A DNA stretch of 5,896 bases from an uncultured Faecalibacterium sp. (GCA_934561555.1 CAKTGQ010000052.1:1-5896); one strand, 5' to 3'. Positions 1-4,763 are shown, counted from the stretch's first letter. Made by a program: numbers and translations. The notes: generated by a model from the sequence alone, not told the origin.

Positions 1-56
1 GTAATGCCCTCCACGATACCCATCAGGATCGCTTTAATGATCTCGAAAAACGTAAT
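1..56 (-). CDS. uppP: Undecaprenyl-diphosphate phosphatase, N-terminal fragment (runs off left edge)
   Basis: Only about 18 codons are visible. Read on the minus strand they give TFFEIIKAILMGIVEGI, which matches the conserved start of UppP/BacA (family form: [25 protein letters not shown]). This integral membrane enzyme dephosphorylates undecaprenyl diphosphate, recycling the lipid carrier for peptidoglycan synthesis, and gives bacitracin resistance when abundant. No ATG lies in frame near the right place. A strong AGGAGG site (62-67) sits 5 nt before an ATT codon (54-56), and an M at that point would give the usual family length before FEII, so I place the start there. The alternatives are GTG at 72-74 or TTG at 96-98, but both would place the AGGAGG inside the coding region and neither has a good site of its own. 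The identification is strong for so short a stretch; the exact start is uncertain. Confidence 0.7.
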   Translation of the reverse strand, partial: MTFFEIIKAILMGIVEGI

Positions 57-108
57 AAATCCCTCCTGCAGCACCCGCTGGGTGCGTAGTTTTTTCAAAA
101 GCAGTTCC

Positions 109-136
109 AGTATACCATACTATGAGCCCTTGTGCA
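109..136 (-). promoter_or_regulatory. Probable extended -10 promoter for uppP
   Basis: On the minus strand a TATACT box (109-114) is preceded directly by TGG, an extended -10 arrangement. A weak -35 (TGCACA, 131-136) lies 16 nt upstream. Transcription would begin near 102 and leave a leader of about 45 nt before the uppP ribosome binding site. The -35 matches only four of six consensus bases, so the call rests mainly on the -10 and the position. Confidence 0.45.
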
Positions 137-185
137 TATAGATTATAATAAAAATTTTACCGGGGAGAGCGCACTTTTCTGCAAG

Positions 186-230
186 CGGGAGCGCCCTCTC
201 AGGCGCTCCCGAAGGTGACTGAGAGGGCGC
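186..230. repeat. Intergenic hairpin element with two mutually exclusive stems
   Basis: This GC-rich block lies in the 260-base gap between uppP and trkA. The arm at 186-195 pairs perfectly with 202-211 (10 bp, 6-nt loop). The overlapping arm at 191-202 pairs perfectly with 219-230 (12 bp, 16-nt loop). The two stems share bases and cannot form together. Read on the minus strand it contains CCCTCTCAGTC, which resembles the CTCCCTCAGTC core of the repeats at 4667-4822, so it may be a diverged copy of the same family. It lies upstream of both flanking promoters in their own direction of transcription, so it is not an obvious terminator or leader for either gene. I see no gene in 121-381. Confidence 0.6.
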
Positions 231-282
231 GGACGCAAGCAACCTATGCAAATTTATTTCCGCGTTTCCGGCGGGCGCTGTA

Positions 283-311
283 TTTATCTGCCCCGGGAAA
301 TGTGCTATACT
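283..311 (+). promoter_or_regulatory. Predicted promoter of the trkA operon
   Basis: A TATACT box (306-311) is preceded by TG at 303-304 and one further base, giving an extended -10 element. The -35 position 17 nt upstream reads TTTATC (283-288), a weak match. Transcription should begin near 318, giving a leader of about 64 nt before the first RCK gene. The extended -10 probably compensates for the poor -35. Confidence 0.55.
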
Positions 312-381
312 ATAAAAATAAGAAGTCTGTCCGCTTTCTGCGCCGGGCGCAGAAGCACTGAGAACAACGAGGTGAACCTTC

Positions 382-795
382 ATGAACATACTGGTGATCG
401 GCTGCGATCAGGTGGGTGCGGCGCTGATCCGCGATCTGGAACGCATCGGCCATGATATCTCGGTGGTGGAAAAAGACCCCGAGCAGCTCAAGCGTCTGGA
501 TGCCTTTGACGATTATACCTTTCACGGCACTGCCCTTGTGGGCGACCCTACCGATCCGGACACCCTGCGCCGGGGCGGCGTGGAGAACTGCGACGCCGTG
601 GCGGCGGTGACTGAGGAGGACTCGGTAAACCTGATGGCGGCGCAGCTGGCGAAGAACATCTTCCGCCGGGACAAGGTCATCTGCCGGGTGTCCGACCCGC
701 ATCTGCAGATCTTGTACCACAAGTCCTACGAGCTGGAGACCATCTGCCCCACCGTGCTCACCGAGCAGGCGGTTTTCCGGGCGCTTTCCAAGTAA
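382..795 (+). CDS. TrkA-like protein with a single RCK N-terminal (NAD-binding) domain
   Basis: This 137-residue cytoplasmic protein corresponds to one RCK_N (TrkA-N) Rossmann domain. It opens MNILVIG, has the acidic residue at the end of strand 2 (E30 in SVVEKD), then a GDPTDPDTLRRGGVENCDAV stretch and AAVTEEDSVNLMAAQLAK (about 74-91), all typical of TrkA/KtrA. These proteins assemble on the inner face of potassium transporters and gate them in response to bound nucleotide. Two departures stand out. The glycine-rich loop reads GCDQVG (7-12), with Asp replacing the middle glycine of GxGxxG, and no RCK_C domain follows. The start has a good GAGGTG site (369-374) 7 nt upstream. The full-length RCK gene begins 44 bases after its stop, so the two products may work together. 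The fold is certain; nucleotide binding and transport partner are inferred. Confidence 0.9.
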   Translation: MNILVIGCDQVGAALIRDLERIGHDISVVEKDPEQLKRLDAFDDYTFHGTALVGDPTDPDTLRRGGVENCDAVAAVTEEDSVNLMAAQLAKNIFRRDKVICRVSDPHLQILYHKSYELETICPTVLTEQAVFRALSK

Positions 796-811
796 TACAG
801 CCTGTTTTCAC

Positions 812-826
812 TTTACAAACTGTAAA
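812..826. repeat. Perfect short palindrome TTTACA-AAC-TGTAAA between the two RCK genes
   Basis: TTTACA (812-817) and TGTAAA (821-826) form an exact inverted repeat around a 3-base centre, placed just upstream of the ribosome binding site (GAGG, 829-832) of the second RCK gene. It could be a small operator or an RNA hairpin affecting translation. It is short and AT-rich, so chance is a real alternative. Confidence 0.35.
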
Positions 827-839
827 ACGAGGTAGTAAT

Positions 840-1508
840 ATGAAAGTTTGTATTGCCGGCGGCGGCCGGGTGGGGATGTATCTTGCCCAGAGCCTGCTGT
901 CCCACCGCCATAAGGTGACCATCATCGAGCCGCAGGAGTCGCTGTGCCGCACCCTTGCCGACACGCTGGATATCCCGGTCATCTGCGGCGACTCTCTGAG
1001 CTTTGACACCCTGCGCACCGCCGATGTTTCCAGCTGCGACGCCTTTGTGGCGGTGACCAACACCGACGAGACCAATCTGGTGGCCTGCCAGATCGCCAAG
1101 CGGGAGTTCGGCGTGAACCGCACCGTGGCGCGCGCCTCCAACCCCAAGAACCGGGACATCCTGCACACGCTGGGTGTGGACACTGTGGTGTGCGGCACCG
1201 ACAACCTGAGCCACATTCTGGAGCGGGAGATCGAGACCGACACCATCCGGCAGCTGCTGTCTTTGGGCGGCGGCACTGCCAGCCTGAACGAGATCCTGCT
1301 GCCGGAGGACTTCCAGTTCGCAGGCAAGGAGATCAAGGAGATCCCCATCCCGGGCGACGCCATTCTGGTCAGCATCACCCGCGATACCGAGTTCATCATC
1401 CCCCACGGCAGCACGGTGCTGCTGCCGTGGGACCGGCTGCTGTGCCTGACACAGGACGACACCCTGCATCTGCTGATGGATGCGTGGGGTCTTTCCTCCC
1501 ACAAATGA
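840..1508 (+). CDS. trkA: TrkA/KtrA-family potassium uptake regulatory protein (RCK_N + RCK_C)
   Basis: The 222-residue product has the full KtrA-type architecture, close to the usual length of single-unit RCK regulators. Residues 1 to about 120 form the RCK_N Rossmann domain with an intact GGGRVG loop (7-12), acidic E30 ending strand 2, GDSLSFDTL (50-58) and VAVTNTDETNLVACQIAK (70-87). Residues about 145-215 form the RCK_C domain (LNEILLPEDF, then FAGKEIKEIPIPGDAILVSI and a conserved GSTVLLPWDRL), which in relatives binds ligands such as cyclic di-AMP. Such proteins form octameric rings that gate TrkH/KtrB-type potassium channels. No channel gene lies in the window, so the partner must be encoded elsewhere. 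The start has GAGG 7 nt upstream. Its TGA overlaps the ATG of the next gene (ATGA, 1505-1508), which points to translational coupling. Confidence 0.92.
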   Translation: MKVCIAGGGRVGMYLAQSLLSHRHKVTIIEPQESLCRTLADTLDIPVICGDSLSFDTLRTADVSSCDAFVAVTNTDETNLVACQIAKREFGVNRTVARASNPKNRDILHTLGVDTVVCGTDNLSHILEREIETDTIRQLLSLGGGTASLNEILLPEDFQFAGKEIKEIPIPGDAILVSITRDTEFIIPHGSTVLLPWDRLLCLTQDDTLHLLMDAWGLSSHK

Positions 1509-1936
1509 GCGAGCAGGAGCTGCTGCGCACCGCACTGGTGCTGCCGCCCCGCGCCCGCCGGGTGCTCTGCGTCTGGGCAGCCGTGCCCGGACTGGTCTGT
1601 GCGCCCTTTGCCTTCTGGCAGAGCCTGTGGGCGGGGGCGGTCTTTTGCGTTGTATGGGCAGCGCTGGTGGCGCTGGTCCGGGTGCGCTGCTGCAGCTTTG
1701 TCGCCGCCCTGACGGTGGACAGCGTCACGGTGCAGTCCGGGGTAGCTGTCCCTGTGCTGCGCCGCATCCCGCGCCGCGCGGTCACCGGGGTGCAGTTGCT
1801 GCGCACCCCGCTGCTGTGGGCGGCAGGGTGCACCGTGCTCCTTGTGCGCAGCCCGGGGCTGCAATTGGTGCTGCCCGGCATCCCCGCCGCACAGGCCACT
1901 GCGCTGGCGGCGGTACTGATGGAGGGCAGTGTATGA
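1505..1936 (+). CDS. Small membrane protein with one bacterial PH-like (bPH2/DUF304) domain, YdbS type
   Basis: The 143-residue product has two hydrophobic segments near residues 20-37 and 41-59, then a soluble C-terminal domain (about 66-140). That domain reads like bPH2 (PF03703): a VDSVTVQSGV strand, then the diagnostic basic RRIPRRAVTGVQLLRTPLLW (the family's 'rIPlsrIqsVdl...gllrr' signature), and a final strand with LVLPGIP. B. subtilis YdbS has the same layout and is somewhat longer. The start ATG overlaps the trkA stop and has no strong ribosome binding site, so translation probably depends on coupling. The downstream gene is the matching YdbT-type partner, which strengthens the call. 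In Bacillus, ydbST is under sigma-W and helps resist antimicrobials made by other bacilli; that role is only inferred here. A much longer in-frame reading upstream of the ATG overlaps trkA and is not real. Confidence 0.8.
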   Translation: MSEQELLRTALVLPPRARRVLCVWAAVPGLVCAPFAFWQSLWAGAVFCVVWAALVALVRVRCCSFVAALTVDSVTVQSGVAVPVLRRIPRRAVTGVQLLRTPLLWAAGCTVLLVRSPGLQLVLPGIPAAQATALAAVLMEGSV

Positions 1937-3288
1937 ACCGGGATAAGCACTTTCACCCGCTGGCGGCGCTGCATCTGCTGCGCAAAACGTTGCTGGTCTA
2001 CCTTCTGCCGCTGGTACAGGTGCTTTTTGACCGCAACTGGGACGCTTTGCGTGCGGCGCTGCGGCAGGATCTTGTGCTGCTCTTCTTTATCAGCGCCGTG
2101 TGCTGGGCGGTATACTATGGCGGTCGCTGGCAGGTGGATGCCGAGGGCACGGTACACGTCAGCTGGCGGCTGGGGGTGCGGCTGGACCGCGCCCTGCGTG
2201 CCGAAGGCTTGGCGGCGCTGGTGTTGGAGCAGCCGCTGGTCTACCGGCTGGCCGGAGCCTGCCGGGTGGTGCTGTACCCTGTGGGGCAGAAACAGACCAT
2301 TACTTTGTATCTTACCCGGCAGCAGGCCGAGGAGCTTGCCGACCTGCTGCTGCCGGCGACAAACCCGCTGTGGCACGCGCCCAAGGGCGGCGAAAAGCTG
2401 GCCTTTACGGTGCTGGGCGCCAACGGTGTGTCCACCCTGATTTTATGGTGGCTGGCCATCCACCAGACCCAAAGCTATGCCCCGGACGCCCAGACCGCTG
2501 CCCTTGCGCAGCTGGGACAGCTGGCAGCGCTTGCCGCCCGCTGGCTGCCGCTGGGCACGGCGTGGCTGCTGGTGCTGGCGGGCACTCTGTTCTGCATCAG
2601 TCTGGTGCGCAGCGCTTTGCAGGCGGTGCATTACACGGTCTGGCGCACCGACACCCAGCTGGGCAGCCGGGGCGGGCTTATCCGCCGGTACGAGATGCGG
2701 CTGCGGCTCAGCCAGCTGAACTACGCCGACCTGCGCCGCTCCCCTGCCACATGGGCGCTGCATTACTGCCCGGTGTTCGTCTCGGCAGGGGCGTGCCGCC
2801 CGGAGCTGCCGTTGTTCGTCTGGCGGGAGGGCACTCCGCTGCTGCGGGAGCTGCTGCCCGAGATGGCGCAGCTGCCCCCGGACACCCGCGCCGACACCAC
2901 CGACCGCAGCTTGGTGTTCTTTTTGCCGGCGGGCATCCCGCTGGCGCTCTGTCTGCTGCTGACGGCGGTATCCCGCACCACCCTGCCTGCCCTTACCCTG
3001 CCGCTGCTCATCCCCACCGGGGTGTTCGCCGCCCTGCTGGGCGCTGCCGCCGTGGGCTGGCATCGGGAGGGCGTATGGCAGCAGCAGGGACAGCTGCTGC
3101 TCTGCCGACAGCACCGGTTCCATCTGCACCAGCTGTGCGTGTTCCACCCGGACACCGGCTTTACCGCGCTGCAATCCCCTTGGGCGGTGACGGTGCAGCG
3201 CGCCAACCTGACCCTTGTATTCCCCGGCAAAGAAAAGGTCACGGTGCGCAGCGTGCCGCTGGCGGCTCTTGATTTTCTGGAAATATAG
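1933..3288 (+). CDS. Multi-pass membrane protein with three bPH2 (DUF304) domains, YdbT type
   Basis: The 451-residue product shows three repeats of a hydrophobic pair followed by a PH-like soluble domain, the YdbT plan (the Bacillus protein is about 490 residues). Membrane segments lie near residues 18-33 and 46-62, 155-177 and 203-225, and 328-345 and 351-374. The soluble parts follow at about 63-145 (WQVDAEGTVHVSWRLGVRLD), 233-320 (HYTVWRTDTQLGSRGGLIRR, then YEMRLRLSQLNYADLRRSP) and 375-450 (WHREGVWQQQGQLLLCRQH, then HLHQLCVF). The early HFHPLAALHLLR resembles the RLHP-type opening of this family. The start has GGAGGG (1921-1926) 6 nt upstream and overlaps the previous stop as ATGA. Longer in-frame readings starting inside the upstream genes are artefacts. 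Function is not established in this lineage; envelope stress or antimicrobial defence together with the YdbS-type partner is the best inference. Confidence 0.8.
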   Translation: MNRDKHFHPLAALHLLRKTLLVYLLPLVQVLFDRNWDALRAALRQDLVLLFFISAVCWAVYYGGRWQVDAEGTVHVSWRLGVRLDRALRAEGLAALVLEQPLVYRLAGACRVVLYPVGQKQTITLYLTRQQAEELADLLLPATNPLWHAPKGGEKLAFTVLGANGVSTLILWWLAIHQTQSYAPDAQTAALAQLGQLAALAARWLPLGTAWLLVLAGTLFCISLVRSALQAVHYTVWRTDTQLGSRGGLIRRYEMRLRLSQLNYADLRRSPATWALHYCPVFVSAGACRPELPLFVWREGTPLLRELLPEMAQLPPDTRADTTDRSLVFFLPAGIPLALCLLLTAVSRTTLPALTLPLLIPTGVFAALLGAAAVGWHREGVWQQQGQLLLCRQHRFHLHQLCVFHPDTGFTALQSPWAVTVQRANLTLVFPGKEKVTVRSVPLAALDFLEI

Positions 3289-3297
3289 AAGTATACT
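3269..3297 (+). promoter_or_regulatory. Predicted promoter for the HAD gene, inside the end of the ydbT-like gene
   Basis: TTGATT (3269-3274) and TATACT (3292-3297) are separated by exactly 17 nt, matching sigma-A consensus at 4/6 and 5/6. The element overlaps the stop codon of the preceding gene. The predicted start near 3304 falls inside the first arm of the terminator at 3302-3338, so the HAD transcript would begin within that hairpin. Confidence 0.55.
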
Positions 3298-3301
3298 TGC
3301 G

Positions 3302-3338
3302 ATGCCCCGCTGAACCTACGGTCGGCGGGGCATTTTTT
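3302..3338 (+). terminator. Intrinsic terminator of the trkA-ydbST-like operon
   Basis: ATGCCCCGC (3302-3310) pairs perfectly with GCGGGGCAT (3325-3333). The inner bases can extend the stem (GACC with GGTC, one bulge), and TTTTTT runs at 3333-3338. It lies 13 nt after the ydbT-like stop, where an operon terminator is expected. Confidence 0.88.
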
Positions 3339-3366
3339 GTAACACAGACCAACGGAGACTATTTTT

Positions 3367-4029
3367 ATGATAAAGACTGTATTATTTGACTTGGACGGCA
3401 CCCTGCTGAACACCATCGACGACCTTGCCGATGCCGGAAACTGGGTGTGCGCACAAAACGGCTGGCCCACCTTTACGGTGGAGCAGTTCAAGCTGATGGT
3501 GGGCAATGGCATCCCCAAGCTGGTGGAGCGGTTCTCCCCCGCTGACGCCCGCACCCCGGCGCAGCTGGCGGCAACGCTGGCGCAGTTCACCGCCCGGTAC
3601 GATGCCCACAAGGAGGACAAGACCGCGCCCTACCCCGGCATTCCGGCGCTGCTGGATGCACTGAAGGCCGAGGGCATCCAGTGCGCGGTGTTCTCCAACA
3701 AGGCCGATGCGCTGTGCGGCAGCATCATTGCCCACTACTTTGGCACCGGCCGCTTTGACGCCGTGCGGGGCAGCCGCCCGGGCGTGCCCACCAAGCCCGA
3801 CCCCACCGGGCTGTACGCCCTGATGACCGAGCTGGGTGCAGACCCCGCCGCCACCCTTTTTGTGGGCGACAGCGATGTGGACATCCTCACCGGGCACAAC
3901 GCCCAGCTGCCCGCCATGGGCGCGCTGTGGGGCTTCCGCGGCCGTGCCGAGTTGACAGCCGCCGGTGCCGATGCGCTGGCAGAGGTGCCGGAGGATATCC
4001 TGCGGTATGTGCAGGAAAGGAACCGGTAA
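3367..4029 (+). CDS. HAD-superfamily hydrolase, phosphoglycolate-phosphatase-like
   Basis: The 220-residue cytoplasmic phosphatase has all four HAD motifs. Motif I is DLDGTL with nucleophile D8 and D10, motif II is FSNK with S110, motif III is the lysine of TKPDP (K143), and motif IV is VGDSDVD with D168 and D172. A helical cap sits between motifs I and II (about 15-85), the subclass I arrangement seen in Gph and PgmB-type enzymes. The length and the KPDP motif fit 2-phosphoglycolate phosphatase or a related low-specificity sugar-phosphate phosphatase; substrate cannot be decided from sequence alone. The start ATG has GGAG (3354-3357) 9 nt upstream. The gene is separated from the upstream operon by a terminator and is likely transcribed alone from its own promoter, with a terminator right behind it. 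Confidence 0.9.
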   Translation: MIKTVLFDLDGTLLNTIDDLADAGNWVCAQNGWPTFTVEQFKLMVGNGIPKLVERFSPADARTPAQLAATLAQFTARYDAHKEDKTAPYPGIPALLDALKAEGIQCAVFSNKADALCGSIIAHYFGTGRFDAVRGSRPGVPTKPDPTGLYALMTELGADPAATLFVGDSDVDILTGHNAQLPAMGALWGFRGRAELTAAGADALAEVPEDILRYVQERNR

Positions 4030-4035
4030 ATAATC

Positions 4036-4073
4036 AAGAGGCCGTTGCACAGCATTTTGTGCAGCGGCCTCTT
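4036..4073 (+). terminator. Terminator-like hairpin after the HAD gene
   Basis: The arms 4036-4051 and 4058-4073 form a 16-bp stem with one T-G wobble and a 6-nt loop, starting 7 nt after the HAD stop. The stem is AA-rich on the left and TT-rich on the right, so it could act in both directions, although the T-run after it is short (CTTGTGT). Confidence 0.7.
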
Positions 4074-4090
4074 GTGTATGGGACGATTTG

Positions 4091-4119
4091 AAATGGTCTC
4101 CGCTTCGCTCTGACCATTT
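4091..4119. repeat. Short intergenic hairpin AAATGGTC / GACCATTT
   Basis: AAATGGTC (4091-4098) pairs perfectly with GACCATTT (4112-4119) across a 13-nt loop, and two further T residues follow. It could be a weak second terminator behind the HAD gene or a fragment of a dispersed element. It has no coding content. Confidence 0.5.
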
Positions 4120-4147
4120 TTAGCGGAAAAGCATTTTATAATAATTC

Positions 4148-4181
4148 GCGTTTGTCGCGGCCTGCGGGCCGCTCCAAACGC
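4148..4181. repeat. Strong two-part hairpin in the HAD / tRNA convergent gap
   Basis: GCGTTTG (4148-4154) pairs with CAAACGC (4175-4181). Inside it GCGGCC (4157-4162) pairs with GGCCGC (4167-4172) around a TGCG loop. A symmetric TC/TC internal loop separates the two stems. ATTTT follows on the plus strand, so it could act as a backup terminator for plus-strand transcription. The surrounding 4074-4230 contains no credible gene. Confidence 0.55.
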
Positions 4182-4230
4182 ATTTTCACAGAGAGGGGCT
4201 TAAAGGCCAAGCGGCAGCTGTCTGAAAAAG

Positions 4231-4267
4231 TAAAAACGCCTTTGCGCATTGCGCAAAGGCGTTTTTA
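4231..4267 (-). terminator. Terminator of the tRNA-Met/tRNA-Glu operon
   Basis: The arms 4231-4247 and 4251-4267 are a perfect 17-bp inverted repeat with a 3-base centre (AAAAACGCCTTTGCGC and its complement). On the minus strand it begins immediately after the tRNA-Glu discriminator base and ends in TTTTTA followed by another T-run, as expected for an intrinsic terminator. The symmetric A/T tracts would let it also stop plus-strand transcripts. Confidence 0.9.
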
Positions 4268-4339
4268 TGACCCGTACGGGAATCGAACCCATGTTACAGC
4301 CGTGAAAGGGCCGTGTCTTAACCGCTTGACCAACGGGCC
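4268..4339 (-). tRNA. tRNA-Glu (anticodon TTC)
   Basis: The minus strand folds as a complete 72-nt cloverleaf. The acceptor GGCCCGT pairs with ACGGGTC (one G-T), and the D arm contains AAGCGGTTA. The anticodon stem CGGCC/GGCTG encloses the loop CTTTCAC with TTC at 4304-4306, and the T arm is ATGGG-TTCGATT-CCCGT. The discriminator is A at 4268. CCA is not encoded; the next bases are TAAAAA of the terminator, so CCA must be added by nucleotidyltransferase. It is the downstream member of a two-tRNA transcript. Confidence 0.95.
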
Positions 4340-4347
4340 TTAGAAAT

Positions 4348-4426
4348 ACAGAGCTTCGCTAAAACCTCCGACTTTCATCATCCACTACTGCGGACGACCG
4401 TCCCCCTTATCTTAGCGAAACTCTGT
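4348..4426 (-). ncRNA. Long stem-loop in the spacer between the two tRNAs
   Basis: The arms 4348-4362 and 4412-4426 are complementary over 15 bp with one C/A mismatch on the plus strand. That mismatch becomes a G-U pair in the minus-strand RNA, so the stem is fully paired in the tRNA precursor. The 49-nt loop holds a smaller GGAC/GTCC hairpin (4392-4403). The stem ends 4 nt after the encoded CCA of tRNA-Met and starts again 8 nt before the 5' base of tRNA-Glu. It could be a processing signal for a double-strand-specific RNase or simply a structured spacer. I do not recognise it as a known RNA family. Confidence 0.45.
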
Positions 4427-4430
4427 AACG

Positions 4431-4507
4431 TGGTAGCGGTAACTGGATTTGAACCGGTGACACTTCGGGTATGAACCGAATGCTCTAGCCAACTGAGCTA
4501 TACCGCC
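4431..4507 (-). tRNA. tRNA-Met (anticodon CAT), CCA encoded
   Basis: The minus strand folds as a 77-nt tRNA. The acceptor is GGCGGTA with TACCGCT (G1-T72 wobble, as in other Firmicute elongator Met tRNAs), the D arm includes AGCTCAGTTGGCTAGAGC, and the anticodon stem TTCGG/CCGAA encloses TTCATAC with CAT at 4471-4473. The discriminator A and encoded CCA occupy 4434-4431. The acceptor and overall sequence fit elongator tRNA-Met better than the initiator (no run of three G-C pairs below the anticodon loop) or the Ile2 CAT tRNA, although Ile2 cannot be fully excluded. The T stem ACCGG/CCAGT has a C-A mismatch at its middle pair (4456/4444). Confidence 0.93.
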
Positions 4508-4541
4508 ACATATTTAGCTTGCACTTGAACGGTGCTTTATT

Positions 4542-4570
4542 ATTATATCCATAGATGCCCCTTTTGTCAA
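4542..4570 (-). promoter_or_regulatory. Perfect consensus sigma-A promoter for the tRNA operon
   Basis: On the minus strand TTGACA (4565-4570) and TATAAT (4542-4547) are both exact consensus hexamers separated by exactly 17 nt. The expected start near 4535 leaves a leader of about 28 nt before tRNA-Met. This is what is expected for a strongly expressed stable-RNA operon. It occupies the AT-rich part of the 414-base gap between tRNA-Met and serS. Confidence 0.92.
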
Positions 4571-4666
4571 CACATATTTTCAAAAAAATTTGCAGTTTTT
4601 TGATGTTCTTGATTTATTTACATAGATACGTTGAAATATGGATTTTCTTGCCGCTTTTGCGGGTAA

Positions 4667-4720
4667 AACTCCCCCAGTCTCGCTGCGCTCGACAGCCCCC
4701 TCTAGGATGGGGCCTTTGGC
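4667..4720 (+). repeat. Intergenic repeat copy A (CTCCCxCAGTC family)
   Basis: This 54-base block starts AACTCCCCCAGTC and continues with an imperfect TCGCTGCGCTCGA hairpin, then GACAGCCCCC, TCTAGGATGGGG and CTTTGGC. The order of elements matches the reverse complement of 4764-4822 almost piece for piece, so the two are inverted copies of one element. It has no reading frame of its own. The type resembles small dispersed intergenic elements I associate with Faecalibacterium-like genomes. Confidence 0.7.
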
Positions 4721-4763
4721 ATAGCGGTACAGTTTCCGGCTAAAGTGCAAAGCTTGCGGGCGC

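Noticed and set aside
120..389. 89-codon minus-strand frame in the uppP-trkA gap
   Set aside because: It covers both predicted promoters and the hairpin element, and has no family resemblance or initiation site.
2443..3174. Long minus-strand open frames opposite the YdbT-like gene (also 758-1864, 1396-2376, 2763-3620)
   Set aside because: Low-complexity Gln/Arg/Ala-rich translations, no domain signal and no ribosome binding sites; they mirror codon bias of the real genes.
1480..3288. A 602-residue plus-strand reading that includes the YdbT-like gene with a long N-terminal extension
   Set aside because: The extension overlaps trkA and the YdbS-like gene in another frame and is Ala/Gly/Arg/Pro-rich as expected of a GC-rich shadow. 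The ATG at 1933 has a strong ribosome binding site and fits the family.
4152..4343. 63-codon plus-strand frame across the hairpin, terminator and tRNA-Glu
   Set aside because: It reads antisense through a tRNA and a terminator; PYGNRTHV-type translations are a known artefact of tRNA antisense.
4370..4380. ATGATGA in the tRNA spacer RNA, resembling a snoRNA box C
   Set aside because: Box C/D RNAs are not found in bacteria and there is no matching box D; chance in a short spacer.
4348..4426. Spacer stem read as a MITE with 15-bp terminal inverted repeats
   Set aside because: No convincing target-site duplication flanks it and the pairing is perfect only as RNA of the tRNA transcript, so a structural RNA role is more economical.
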